A stretch of 64,000 bases of DNA from an uncultured bacterium (GCA_949294335.1 CASFGO010000018.1:1-64000); one strand, 5' to 3'; counted from the stretch's first letter, positions 49,571-58,171 are shown. Made by a program: numbers and translations. The notes: generated by a model from the letters alone, not told the origin.

Positions 49571-50806
49571 ATGATTAAAATCGGAACAGCGTTATTTGAA
49601 GCTTGTGAAGAACTTGAAAGAGAACGTGGGATTGCAAAAGATGTAATTATTGCTTCATTAGAAGATGCAATGGTTGCAGCTTACAAAAGACATTTAAGAA
49701 TTAAGGATGCTACAAATTTAGAATCAATTTTAGATGAACAAACTGGTGAAATTGGTGTATTTAGAACAAAAGTTGTAGTAAATGAAGTTGAAGATCCTGA
49801 TACTGAAATATCTTTAGAAGATGCAAAAGAAATCGATGAAGATGTTGAAGTTGATGATGAAGTTAAAATTGAAGTTACTCCAGAACAATTTGGTCGAATC
49901 GCAGCGCAAACAGCAAAACAAGTAATTACTCAAAGAATCAGAGATGCTGAAAGAAATAATATATTAAATGAATTCTTAGATAAAAAAGGTTCATTAACTA
50001 CAGGTATTATTCAAAGAGTTGAAAATAGAAATGTAATCGTAAATATTGGAAAAACTGATGCAATAATGCCTCAAAGAGAACAAATCCCAGGAGAATATTA
50101 TAAACCAGGAAACAGAATAAGAGTTTTTGTTCTTAATGTAAAAGAAACAAATAGATTACCACAAGTTATTGTTTCTCATGCGCACGCAGAAATTGTTAAA
50201 GAATTATTTGAACTTGAAGTACCTGAAATTGAAGATGGTATCGTTGAAATTAAATCAATTGCTCGAGAAGCAGGTTTTAGAACAAAATTAGCAGTATGGT
50301 CTAATGATCCTGAAGTTGATAGTGTTGGAGCTTGTATCGGCCCAAGAGGTTCAAGAATTCAAACTATCGTTAGCGAATTAAAAAATGAAAAAATTGATAT
50401 CGTAAGATGGTCTCCTGATCCTGTTGAATATATTGTAAATGCAATATCTCCAGCAAGAGTTGTTTCAGTTGATATCATGGCTGATGATGAAGAATCTAAA
50501 GAAGCAATGGTTGTTGTTCCTGATGATCAATTATCATTAGCTATTGGTCGTGATGGACAAAATGTACGTCTTGCTCATAAATTAACTCACTGGAAAATAG
50601 ATATTAAGAGTGTTTCTCAAATGGAACAAGCTGAAGCTGAAAATATTCAAAATTATTCAGAAGAACCAATCGAAGATGATTATGAAGATGAAATAGAAAA
50701 TAGTGAAATTCAAGAGGAAATTGAAGAAGAAATGAATCAACAAGCTGTTGATGACGAAGATTTCGCTCAAGAAGAAGCTGTTGATGAAGAATCAATCGAA
50801 GAATAG
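49571..50806 (+). CDS. nusA: transcription termination/antitermination factor NusA
   Basis: The 411-residue protein has the N-terminal polymerase-binding domain, an S1 domain (about 130-195), two KH domains (GACIGPRGSRIQTI and VVPDDQLSLAIGRDGQNVRLA) and a strongly acidic C-terminal tail of about 60 residues in place of the E. coli AR repeats. AAAGGA precedes the ATG. It is in the operon with rimP. Confidence 0.95.
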   Translation: MIKIGTALFEACEELERERGIAKDVIIASLEDAMVAAYKRHLRIKDATNLESILDEQTGEIGVFRTKVVVNEVEDPDTEISLEDAKEIDEDVEVDDEVKIEVTPEQFGRIAAQTAKQVITQRIRDAERNNILNEFLDKKGSLTTGIIQRVENRNVIVNIGKTDAIMPQREQIPGEYYKPGNRIRVFVLNVKETNRLPQVIVSHAHAEIVKELFELEVPEIEDGIVEIKSIAREAGFRTKLAVWSNDPEVDSVGACIGPRGSRIQTIVSELKNEKIDIVRWSPDPVEYIVNAISPARVVSVDIMADDEESKEAMVVVPDDQLSLAIGRDGQNVRLAHKLTHWKIDIKSVSQMEQAEAENIQNYSEEPIEDDYEDEIENSEIQEEIEEEMNQQAVDDEDFAQEEAVDEESIEE

Positions 50807-50824
50807 AAACTATATCTAATAGAT

Positions 50825-50857
50825 AAGCGCTCAACATTTTTATGTTGGGCGCTTTTA
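50825..50857 (+). terminator. intrinsic terminator after nusA
   Basis: A 13-bp stem with one G-U pair (AAGCGCTCAACAT / ATGTTGGGCGCTT), loop TTTT and a short T-run lies 19 bp after the nusA stop. Confidence 0.85.
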
Positions 50858-50866
50858 ATTTAAATA

Positions 50867-50899
50867 ATAAAAAGAGTAACCTAAAAATTTAAGCTACTC
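50867..50899 (-). terminator. terminator after the 5'-nucleotidase-like gene
   Basis: On the - strand GAGTAGCTTAA pairs with its partner arm through 11 bp (two G-U) and is followed by TTTTTATT, 35 bp beyond the stop. Confidence 0.6.
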
Positions 50900-50933
50900 A
50901 AAAATATAATTTCCCACAATATATTATAAATTT

Positions 50934-52634
50934 TTATTCAATTATATTAACACGCCCAGTTTGTTCCTTTCCAATTTCTATAGGTTTATTTTGACGTTTA
51001 ATATAATCACAAACTAATTTATCTTTATCAAAATCAAACACTTTTTCTTCTCGACCAACATAATTTAGTGATGTAACTTTGTCTCCACCACGCATTACAA
51101 AGGAATCAGCAGCAATTCTGTATGTTTTAGTTTTACTAGGATTATTAATATCAATTGGGGTTTCATTACCTTTATCATCTACTTTTGACATTGATAATAG
51201 TTCCCCATCTGATTTTCTTACTGAATATTTTAAACCTGATACTGCAAATAAACCTGGTCTTGAATTTACTAAAGTTTTAGAAGTAAATTTAAATGCATCA
51301 ACTAAATCTTTTTCTGAAACATTAACTATAGTCATTTGATTATCAAATGGTGAAATCATTTTTGCATCTAATGTTGTAAATTTACCTGGTTCAAATGTTG
51401 AACGTAAATTTGCAGAATTTAAAAATGCAATTTCAACACCAAGTTCATTTTTCATTGCATCAGCTATAAAATTAGCTTGAGGATTTTCTTCTATTAATTT
51501 GTTTTTAGGTTCTGGAAGTACAGATCTAATATAACCAACTTCTTTATTATTTTCCATGTCAGCTTCAAGAAGCTTTTGATAAATCAAGTTTCTCCCATAA
51601 TTTTTTGTCGGAATAACGTTATTTTGGACTGATTTAATAATACCATTATCATCAAACTCAACATTTAGCATACCAAAATAATCGCCGTCTTTACCTCCAT
51701 TTGTTATAACGACAGGTTCGCCAGATTTAGAAGTTAATAAGTTTTCTCCTTCTTTTACTCCTTTTACTAAATTATGAGAATGTCCACCTATAATAATATC
51801 AACACCAGATGTATTTTTTGCGGCTATTTGATCATTTTTATATCCCATATGTGATAATAAAATAATATGTTTAATTCCTTGTTTTGCTAATTTTTGTTGT
51901 TCTACTTGAATATCTTTTATTGTATCTTCAAGACTATCAACCTTACAGTCATCATAGTAATCTGCATGAGTGTATCTATCATTCATATCAACAGGAGATA
52001 CTCCAATTATTCCAACTTTTTTACCTTTAATTTCTGTTACATATGAATTAATAAATCGATCATTAATTGGAGCTTTATTAGTTTCTCTATATAATCTTTC
52101 CGCTTCTTTAGGATCTGGAATCACTTGACGGTAGTTAGCATCAACAAATTTTGTTTTTAAGTCGCTTGTTAAAGCCATGAATGTTTTTTGATCCATGTCT
52201 AATTCATGGTTCCCAACAGGAGAAGAATCAATTTTTGCTAAATTCATATATTTAGCAACACCTTTATTAAGATGAACATTTCTTTCATCACCTAAGAAAT
52301 TATCTCCACCAGATACGCGAATATCACAGTCTTTTAACGGAAGAATTGTTCTTTCCATTTTGGTTAATTGTCCATGAAAATCATTAATATATCCAATATT
52401 AAAAGTTGTTGTAGTTGTATAATTGGGTTGTTTTACATTATTACTCATTGGAGTAATTTGAGGATATATTGTTTTTGTTTGATTTTTGCCTTGACTAAAT
52501 TCAGATATTGAGGGTCCAAGTTTAGCCTGCTTATTTTCTTGAGGTTTAGTGCTTACTATAACTTGCTGCGCCATTGCAGGTTGAACAACTGCTGCACGAA
52601 ATCTTATATTGTTTGAGAAATTATTTATATTCAT
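50934..52634 (-). CDS. 5'-nucleotidase/UshA-family metallophosphatase without Sec signal
   Basis: The 566-residue protein has the calcineurin-like motifs INDFHGQ, SGGDNFLGD, VGNHELDMD, LLSHMGYKND and GGHSHN (about 80-290), and the C-terminal 5'-nucleotidase domain with NFIADAMKNELGVEIAFLNSANLRS and AADSFVMRGGDK (about 370-540). Relatives such as UshA are exported to the periplasm. This one has no signal peptide; it begins MNINNFSNNIRFRAAV, the F-[K/R]-[A/G/S] N-terminus shared with other window proteins. ATG 52634 with CAGGTG upstream is preferred over GTG 52643. Confidence 0.87.
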   Translation of the reverse strand: MNINNFSNNIRFRAAVVQPAMAQQVIVSTKPQENKQAKLGPSISEFSQGKNQTKTIYPQITPMSNNVKQPNYTTTTTFNIGYINDFHGQLTKMERTILPLKDCDIRVSGGDNFLGDERNVHLNKGVAKYMNLAKIDSSPVGNHELDMDQKTFMALTSDLKTKFVDANYRQVIPDPKEAERLYRETNKAPINDRFINSYVTEIKGKKVGIIGVSPVDMNDRYTHADYYDDCKVDSLEDTIKDIQVEQQKLAKQGIKHIILLSHMGYKNDQIAAKNTSGVDIIIGGHSHNLVKGVKEGENLLTSKSGEPVVITNGGKDGDYFGMLNVEFDDNGIIKSVQNNVIPTKNYGRNLIYQKLLEADMENNKEVGYIRSVLPEPKNKLIEENPQANFIADAMKNELGVEIAFLNSANLRSTFEPGKFTTLDAKMISPFDNQMTIVNVSEKDLVDAFKFTSKTLVNSRPGLFAVSGLKYSVRKSDGELLSMSKVDDKGNETPIDINNPSKTKTYRIAADSFVMRGGDKVTSLNYVGREEKVFDFDKDKLVCDYIKRQNKPIEIGKEQTGRVNIIE

Positions 52635-52706
52635 ACTACACACCTGCTTATTTAAAACATTTAATTTACTTTTTTTGTTAGCAAAACAGGTATTATTAAA
52701 AATTTG

Positions 52707-53318
52707 TTACATCGACAAATATTTTAAACATTCTCTTAGCAATTCTTCCGAATCGTTCTGATTTATCAATTTCTCATATACAACATTGATTGCAGACTTT
52801 ATCTCATCGTATTCATAGCCTAATGACTGCAATACAGAGAACGTATCCTGTGTTGCTTGTGTTTCAATTACTGACGTATCAGTTTTAATTTGTGCAATAT
52901 TAGCTTTGATTAGTTTATCTCTTAATTCCAATATAATTTTTTGAGCTAATTTTGTCCCAACACCTTTTGCTAAAGTTAATTCCTTATAATCTTCATTAAT
53001 AACTAATGATATAAGATTACAAGCATCAAACTTTCCTAGTAAGGCTAATCCCATTTTAGTTCCAACTCCTGAAACAGATGTTAGAATTTGGAATATATCT
53101 CTTGTTTCTTTCGCTAAAAAGCCACACAAAAACATTGTATCTTCTTTATGAATCAAAGAAGTAAATATTTTAATTTCACTATTAATATCTTGAGCTTGAC
53201 TATAATCAATCTCAGAGGTTTCTATTTTATAAGCAATACCATGAATTTCGACAACTAAATAATAACCTGTTTGAGTATAAAATTTATCAACTAATATTCC
53301 TTTTAGATACTCAAACAT
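52707..53318 (-). CDS. ruvA: Holliday junction branch migration protein RuvA
   Basis: The 203-residue protein has an N-terminal OB fold (MFEYLKGILVDK..GYYLVVEIHGIAYKI), helix-hairpin-helix motifs (FQILTSVSGVGTKMGLALLG and LTLAKGVGTKLAQKIILELRDKL) and a C-terminal helical domain for RuvB contact. It overlaps dxr by 16 bp. ruvB and ruvC are not adjacent. Confidence 0.94.
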   Translation of the reverse strand: MFEYLKGILVDKFYTQTGYYLVVEIHGIAYKIETSEIDYSQAQDINSEIKIFTSLIHKEDTMFLCGFLAKETRDIFQILTSVSGVGTKMGLALLGKFDACNLISLVINEDYKELTLAKGVGTKLAQKIILELRDKLIKANIAQIKTDTSVIETQATQDTFSVLQSLGYEYDEIKSAINVVYEKLINQNDSEELLRECLKYLSM

Positions 53319-54454
53319 GCCTGTCTCCTATTAATTAATTCATTCGTCTTAATTCTTACTTCTTTATCTATATCAAAAATTTCATCGATTGTTGGTGATT
53401 TTATAATATCCATAGAAAAATAAATATCTTCAGTGATTTGATATATATCATAAAGTTTAATTTTATTTTGTAGAAATGCAAATACAGCTTCTTCATCAGC
53501 AGCATTTAAAATTACAGTTGCAGCTCCCCCTGTTTTACCAGCTTTGTAAGCAAGAGATAAAAATTTAAATTTATTATAATCAGGTTTTTCAAAATCTAAT
53601 CTTGCAGCATCTGCAAAACTAAATGATTTAGATTTAATACCTTCAAATCTATCAGGATAACAAATTGCATATTGAATAGGAATATGCATACTTGGAAGTC
53701 CTATTTGAGCAATCACGCTACCGTCCATATATTCAATCGCCGAATGAACGATACTTTGAGGATGAATAACAACATCAATATCATCATAATTCATATTAAA
53801 TAAATGATGAGCTTCAATAATTTCCAACCCTTTGTTCATTAATGTAGCACTATCAACAGTTATTTTTCTGCCCATGTTCCATCTTGGATGTGCTAGTGCT
53901 TCATCAATAGTTGCATTCTTCATATCATCTATTGTTTTATGTAGAAAAGGGCCTCCTGAAGCTGTAATAATCAATTTTGAAACTTGAGAAATATCTTTTA
54001 TACATTGATGAATTGCACAATGTTCGCTATCAACAGGTATAATAGATACTCCATTTTCTTTAGCTAGTTTCATTACTATATCACCAGCCATGACAAGTGT
54101 TTCTTTGTTTGCTAAAGCAATATTAATTTTATTTTTAATTGCAGTTATAGTTGGTTTAAGACCAATTTTCCCAGAACATGCCATTAATATAATATCAATT
54201 TCTTTATTTGAACAAATTTCTTCTAGTCCAGAGTTCCCAACTAAAACATTATCACAACCTATAACCTTATCTTGATTTTTTGAAACACAAACATACTTAG
54301 GATGAAATTTTGCAATCTGCTCATTTATCTTATCAATATTTGAACCAGCTGCAAGAGCAACGATTTCAAACTTATCCCCTAATTTTTCAATTACTTCTAA
54401 TGCTTGTGTTCCTATGGATCCTGTAGAACCAATAATACTAATTTTTCGTTTCAT
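53303..54454 (-). CDS. dxr: 1-deoxy-D-xylulose 5-phosphate reductoisomerase
   Basis: The 383-residue protein has the NADPH-binding start ISIIGSTGSIGTQALEVI, the metal and substrate region IPVDSEHCAIHQCI, SGGPF and NPRWNMG-like HPRWNMGRKITVDSATLMNKGLE. It makes 2-C-methylerythritol 4-phosphate, so isoprenoids come from the MEP pathway. There is no Shine-Dalgarno; TATAAT lies exactly 6 nt before the ATG. It overlaps ruvA. Confidence 0.96.
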   Translation of the reverse strand: MKRKISIIGSTGSIGTQALEVIEKLGDKFEIVALAAGSNIDKINEQIAKFHPKYVCVSKNQDKVIGCDNVLVGNSGLEEICSNKEIDIILMACSGKIGLKPTITAIKNKINIALANKETLVMAGDIVMKLAKENGVSIIPVDSEHCAIHQCIKDISQVSKLIITASGGPFLHKTIDDMKNATIDEALAHPRWNMGRKITVDSATLMNKGLEIIEAHHLFNMNYDDIDVVIHPQSIVHSAIEYMDGSVIAQIGLPSMHIPIQYAICYPDRFEGIKSKSFSFADAARLDFEKPDYNKFKFLSLAYKAGKTGGAATVILNAADEEAVFAFLQNKIKLYDIYQITEDIYFSMDIIKSPTIDEIFDIDKEVRIKTNELINRRQACLSI

Positions 54455-54460
54455 AAGTTA

Positions 54461-54489
54461 ATTATACACCAAATAAATATAAATATAAA
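54461..54489 (-). promoter_or_regulatory. dxr promoter, -10 box 6 nt before ATG
   Basis: On the - strand TTTATA (54484-54489), a 17-nt spacer and a perfect TATAAT (54461-54466) are followed by 6 nt and the dxr ATG. The -35 touches the U-run of the small RNA terminator. Confidence 0.6.
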
Positions 54490-54640
54490 AAAAAAGCCTC
54501 CAAGGCTTATAAAGGCATAATTAACTATCTTATATAAAAATGTTAATAGTTGGCTAAATAGTGTAAGTCAGTTACTCCTCAAGTCTAAAACAACGATACA
54601 TTTGTTTTCAATCTAGAAAAATACCTAGTTGTAACTAACT
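54487..54640 (-). ncRNA. candidate small RNA ending in an intrinsic terminator (6S-like possible)
   Basis: On the - strand a terminator (AAGCCT / AGGCTT, then eight T) at 54487-54508 has no gene upstream of it. About 120 nt before it lies a 12-bp helix (54631-54642 with 54564-54575, one G-U) that closes an inner hairpin with 7 bp (AAAACAA / TTGTTTT). A TATTAT box at 54645-54650 sits just upstream, although the -35 is weak. A long hairpin with a central bubble recalls 6S RNA, but the family is not proven. The 5' end is approximate. Confidence 0.5.
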
Positions 54641-54740
54641 TACTATAATAGTTTAACAAGTTTTCTATTAAGTTTTATCATTCTAAAGAACTATTTATTT
54701 AAAAAAATAATCATTATTTAGAATTAGTTTTATAAAATAC

Positions 54741-54769
54741 TTGAATTTTTTTTATATTTATTCTAGTAT
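54741..54769 (+). promoter_or_regulatory. tRNA-Gly promoter
   Basis: TTGAAT (54741-54746), a 17-nt spacer and TAGTAT (54764-54769) lie 39 nt before the tRNA. Confidence 0.55.
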
Positions 54770-54808
54770 GTAATTGAGTTCGCTCAAGTGATAATTAAAT
54801 ATATGTAT

Positions 54809-54884
54809 GCGGAAGTAGCTCAGTTGGTAGAGTATCTGCCTTCCAAGCAGACTGTCGCGAGTTCGAGTCTCGTCTTCCGCTCCA
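54809..54884 (+). tRNA. tRNA-Gly (anticodon TCC)
   Basis: A full cloverleaf: acceptor GCGGAAG / CTTCCGC, D-arm GCTCAGTTGGTAGAGT, anticodon stem TCTGC / GCAGA with loop CTTCCAA (anticodon TCC), T-arm with GAGTTCGAGTCTC, discriminator T and an encoded CCA. Confidence 0.95.
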
Positions 54885-54918
54885 TTAAAAAGCAAGAGTA
54901 AAACTCTTGCTTTTTAAT
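54885..54918 (+). terminator. terminator after tRNA-Gly
   Basis: A long stem (ATTAAAAAGCAAGAG and its complement) with a short loop directly follows the CCA and ends in TTTTTAAT. Confidence 0.85.
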
Positions 54919-54935
54919 TATAGGGGGTTGATTTC

Positions 54936-55202
54936 ATGAAAAAAAATATATTAGTAATTACTTGTTTATTATTATTAAATAATGCTGTATTGGCAGAATT
55001 TGACCCTAAATATAATCCAGAAGTAAAACTAGATATTAATTCAATACAGACACAAGAGTATCAACAAGCTAGAAAAGAAGCAGAAGAAAGACAGCAATAT
55101 CAACAAAACATGCAAGAACAAGGTCAAGATTATATGTATAGAATGCAACAACAAATGATGCAAGTTCCTAATTGGAATCCTTTTGGCGGTTATCGTTACT
55201 AG
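54936..55202 (+). CDS. small secreted Gln-rich protein
   Basis: The 88-residue protein has a signal peptide (MKKNILVITCLLLLNNAVLA, cleavage near 20) and a mature part of 68 residues rich in Gln, Glu, Met and Tyr (QQARKEAEERQQYQQNMQEQ), ending NPFGGYRY. It could be a small periplasmic or surface protein. AGGGGG lies before the ATG. It is downstream of tRNA-Gly, separated by that gene's terminator. No family is recognised. Confidence 0.7.
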   Translation: MKKNILVITCLLLLNNAVLAEFDPKYNPEVKLDINSIQTQEYQQARKEAEERQQYQQNMQEQGQDYMYRMQQQMMQVPNWNPFGGYRY

Positions 55203-55240
55203 GCTTGACTGAATAACTCTCAAATGCGATAATTGAGTGT

Positions 55241-56113
55241 ATGTTTAGATATTGTAAAAAGTATGTTCCATATTTCTTTTTATTACCTGCAATTATAATA
55301 TTAACGGTATTCTTTTTTATTCCTTTTTTTCAAACAATTGGATTAAGTTTTTTTGATTATTCTTCAAGTATTTATAATCCAAATTTTATAGGATTAAAAA
55401 ATTATATAAATATCTTCCATTCAAATTTATTTTATCAAGTTATGGGTAATACATTATTATTTCTGATAGTTGCAGTCCCATTTTTAGTTATTTTTCCATT
55501 GTTTTTGGCTATTTTAATAAATCAAAAAATTCGAGGGATAACATTGTACAAAATATTATTGTATCTTCCAGTAATTGTTTCTATTGTTGTTGCTGCAATA
55601 GCATTTAAGTGGCTTTATGCTCAAGATGGAATATTAAACTATTTTATGAGTTTATTGGGTGTAAATTCAATTGGTTGGTTAACAGATTCAAGATTTGCTT
55701 TGTATTCAGTTGCAATAGTAACTATTTGGAAAGGTATTGGATATTACATGATGATTTATCTTGCAGCATTAATGGGTGTTCCCCAAGAGTTATATGAGGC
55801 TTGTGATATTGATGGAGCAAATTTTATTCAAAAACATTTGACTGTAACTGTTCCACAAATAATGCCAACAATTGCTTTAGTTTCTACGATAAGTTTGATT
55901 TCTGCAATGAAGGTATTTGTTGAAATATATGTAATGACAAAAGGTGGTCCGTTAAATTCAAGCAAAACTATAGTTTATTATATATATGAAAGAGCATTTG
56001 AAAATTTAGATTTAGGATATGCTTCAGCTTTGGCTGTAATTTTATTAATAATAATAATGGTAATTTCGATATTTAATATTTTGGTATTTGAAAAAGATAA
56101 ATATCAATTATAA
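55241..56113 (+). CDS. ABC sugar transporter permease, MalF/UgpA type
   Basis: The 290-residue protein has six membrane segments and the EAA-loop motif YEACDIDGANFIQKHLTVTVPQIMPT. It starts YFFLLPAIIILTVFFFIPFFQTIGLS, as CUT1 permeases do. It lies alone: no companion permease, solute-binding protein or ATPase is adjacent. It is related to, but different from, the permease at 23161. Its stop overlaps the convergent kinase-like gene by 6 bp. Confidence 0.87.
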   Translation: MFRYCKKYVPYFFLLPAIIILTVFFFIPFFQTIGLSFFDYSSSIYNPNFIGLKNYINIFHSNLFYQVMGNTLLFLIVAVPFLVIFPLFLAILINQKIRGITLYKILLYLPVIVSIVVAAIAFKWLYAQDGILNYFMSLLGVNSIGWLTDSRFALYSVAIVTIWKGIGYYMMIYLAALMGVPQELYEACDIDGANFIQKHLTVTVPQIMPTIALVSTISLISAMKVFVEIYVMTKGGPLNSSKTIVYYIYERAFENLDLGYASALAVILLIIIMVISIFNILVFEKDKYQL

Positions 56114-57172
56114 TTTTTGATTCATTAATATTTCTAAATATTCAATACGTTTATTTTCTGGAATTCCTTTTCTTCTTAATCTTTTTGCTTCTTCAATTAT
56201 TGTACTAGCAGTTGGGTCCTTATCTTTAGTAATAAGTGCTAAATAATAGTCAGAATATTCATATTTTAGAGAGTTTTCTAATGGTAAGTTTGCTTTTTCT
56301 GCAGCAATTAAACATTTTTTAAAAATATTTTGACGAGGTAAAACGAGTTTTTCATTATAAGATGCATATGATTCTGGTGATAATCTAATCATTAATGGTT
56401 CCAACATTGTAAATAATGTATTTGGATCTTTTTGTTTTGTTTTATCTAATTTATCAACAATTTTGAAATTCTTATCTGAAATTAAGATATTATTAGGGTT
56501 TATAATATCAGGCGTGTAATAAATTTTAGTAAAATTTGCTTTATTATCATGTATTTTATTTAATTCGGCTAATCCTATTGCAAATTTATCATATGATTCT
56601 TGTGGTAAAGATGCACATTTAGGAACAAAAATATTCTCATAATCTTTAATTTCATCAAGGGTTGCAGAATGAGCACCTCTATATGATGTTCCACAACACA
56701 TAAAATCTTTTGAAGGTGTAGCATTTTTCAATATTTCTGTATTTCCAAGTCTTATAACAGGCTCACCATAGTAAATGTCTAATTGATTAAACCTTTTATC
56801 AGGTAGTTTTGTATAATTATAAAAATGAATTGCAGATTTTTCATCATATCCACGTTTAATCTTAGCCACATATTTATCACTAATTTTAAAAACTTTAGAT
56901 TCTCTGCCTTTATTAATAAAATTTTCAGGTGTCATTATATCCATTAATAATTCATTTATAATTTTATGAAATTTTATTCTTGAAACAACCTCAAATGAGC
57001 TAGTTTGTATTACTTTATCAATATTAGCATCTAAAATATTTGCTAGCTCTTTGGGTGGTATCCCTTTAAATTTTAAGTTATTTTTTTGCGAATATGTTTG
57101 TAATTTTAATTGTTTATTCTTAGAAATATTATTATTTGTATTAAAAGAATTGGTTGATAAATTAATATTCAT
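56108..57172 (-). CDS. hypothetical protein with N-terminal KFKG motif and kinase-like signatures
   Basis: The 354-residue protein has an Asn-rich N-terminus leading to LKFKGIPP at 33-40. A possible nucleotide-binding start follows: GRESKVFKIS at 89-98 and YVAKIK with Lys104, like the glycine loop and VAIK Lys of kinases. Near 221 comes PDIINPNNILI, then KIVD with Asp240, resembling the catalytic loop and DFG positions. The loop is one residue longer than usual and lacks the HRD His, so it may be a divergent or inactive kinase-like fold. ATG 57172 is chosen; a longer start at 57211 is possible. Confidence 0.6.
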   Translation of the reverse strand: MNINLSTNSFNTNNNISKNKQLKLQTYSQKNNLKFKGIPPKELANILDANIDKVIQTSSFEVVSRIKFHKIINELLMDIMTPENFINKGRESKVFKISDKYVAKIKRGYDEKSAIHFYNYTKLPDKRFNQLDIYYGEPVIRLGNTEILKNATPSKDFMCCGTSYRGAHSATLDEIKDYENIFVPKCASLPQESYDKFAIGLAELNKIHDNKANFTKIYYTPDIINPNNILISDKNFKIVDKLDKTKQKDPNTLFTMLEPLMIRLSPESYASYNEKLVLPRQNIFKKCLIAAEKANLPLENSLKYEYSDYYLALITKDKDPTASTIIEEAKRLRRKGIPENKRIEYLEILMNQKL

Positions 57173-57242
57173 TTTTATAAAATATACTCCTTCATAGAAT
57201 TTAAAATTCAAAAATATTTTTTTTTGCTATTAATATCAAAGA

Positions 57243-57271
57243 TTGTAAAAGATATTAAATTAGTTTATACT
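57243..57271 (+). promoter_or_regulatory. tmRNA promoter
   Basis: TTGTAA (57243-57248), a 17-nt spacer and TATACT (57266-57271) lie 32 nt before the mature tmRNA 5' end. Confidence 0.65.
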
Positions 57272-57303
57272 ATTATTAAAAATGAACATTAACAATTAAA
57301 TAT

Positions 57304-57709
57304 GGGGATGTTTTGGATTTGACAGGATGATAGGTTTAAATAGGTTGCGAGTCCGAGCGCTGTTCTCGGTTATCAACGAGCAAACTAAATTAAATGCTAC
57401 AGATAACGTAGTTACACCAAAAGCTTGGGGCAGATCTGCTCAAGCTATCGCTGCGTAGAGCTTAGCTCCGCACTGGTGCTCTCATAGTATTCCATCTTGC
57501 CGATGCTATGGGACAATTATGCAAGAACAGTATAATGATGGTAGTAATTATATGCAGTCCACTACTGAAGGTTAGCTTTCCGCCAAAAAGCTTTGGCTAG
57601 AGTTCTGGTTTAGTAGATTTCCAGCTTTAGTTGAGATTAATAATTTACTACACTCGTAGAGATTTGTTTAGATCCATTTTGGACGTGGGTTCGATTCCCA
57701 CCATCTCCA
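57304..57709 (+). ncRNA. ssrA: transfer-messenger RNA (tmRNA)
   Basis: The one-piece tmRNA has the tRNA-like 5' end GGGGATGTTTTGGATTTGACAGG and the 3' T-arm GTGGGTTCGATTCCCACCATCTCC, whose acceptor ends pair through seven positions including one G-U. CCA is not encoded. It rescues stalled ribosomes by adding a degradation tag; the tag frame is at 57396-57455. It is about 406 nt long. Confidence 0.96.
57396..57458 (+). other. tmRNA tag-peptide reading frame
   Basis: From the resume codon GCT (57396) the frame encodes a 20-residue tag that starts ATDNVV and ends SAQAIAA, then TAG at 57456. The AAATGC context at the resume codon and the hydrophobic Ala-Ala end are typical. At 20 residues, with Pro and Trp in the middle, it is longer and less usual than common tags. 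Confidence 0.8.
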
Positions 57710-57816
57710 TTTTTATATTTTTTAATAATATTATTTATTACTCCAAGGATATACCATATTGTTTAATTTATATTTCTCTCAAATCTGATAATTATATTAT
57801 TAGAAAGGAGAATATT

Positions 57817-58122
57817 ATGTTCTACAATGTTTTAAAAGCTAAAGATTTAGTTTCACTTAAAGAAGAAAAATTGGATAGAGAAGTCTTAATGGAAAATGGT
57901 GATAGTTCACTTACCATTATTGCGCTAAAAAAAGATGAAATTATTGATACTCATACATCTATAGCTGATGCGGCTGTTTATGTTCTTGATGGAGAAATTG
58001 AATTACATTTTGATGCTGAAAAATTCAAACTAGATAAAGGTGAAATAGTTATGTTCAAAAAAGACAAAGAACACAAAGTATTAGCTTTAAAAGATAGCAA
58101 ATTCTTATTAATTAGAATTTAA
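57817..58122 (+). CDS. cupin-domain protein
   Basis: The 101-residue protein has the single-domain cupin pattern: ITTHTSIADAAVYVLDGEIELHF-like IDTHTSIADAAVYVLDGEIEL and LDKGEIVMFKKDKEHKVLAL, with metal-ligand His residues at the HTS and EHKV positions. The function is unknown. AAAGGAG 6 nt before ATG 57817 marks the start; the longer upstream frame would run back into the tmRNA and is rejected. Confidence 0.82.
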   Translation: MFYNVLKAKDLVSLKEEKLDREVLMENGDSSLTIIALKKDEIIDTHTSIADAAVYVLDGEIELHFDAEKFKLDKGEIVMFKKDKEHKVLALKDSKFLLIRI

Positions 58123-58129
58123 AAACTTG

Positions 58130-58160
58130 TAAACGGGTGAAAATATCACCCGTTTATTTT
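58130..58160 (+). terminator. intrinsic terminator after the cupin gene
   Basis: An 11-bp perfect stem (TAAACGGGTGA / TCACCCGTTTA) with loop AAATA is followed by TTTTAT. The hydE promoter -35 overlaps it. Confidence 0.85.
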
Positions 58161-58165
58161 ATAAT
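58137..58165 (+). promoter_or_regulatory. hydE promoter, -10 box 6 nt before ATG
   Basis: GTGAAA (58137-58142), a 17-nt spacer and a perfect TATAAT (58160-58165) are followed by 6 nt and the hydE ATG. Confidence 0.55.
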
Positions 58166-58171
58166 CTAAAT

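Noticed and set aside
57631..57816. A longer cupin start inside the tmRNA
   Set aside because: The extension would overlap the tmRNA 3' end, and a good Shine-Dalgarno supports ATG 57817.
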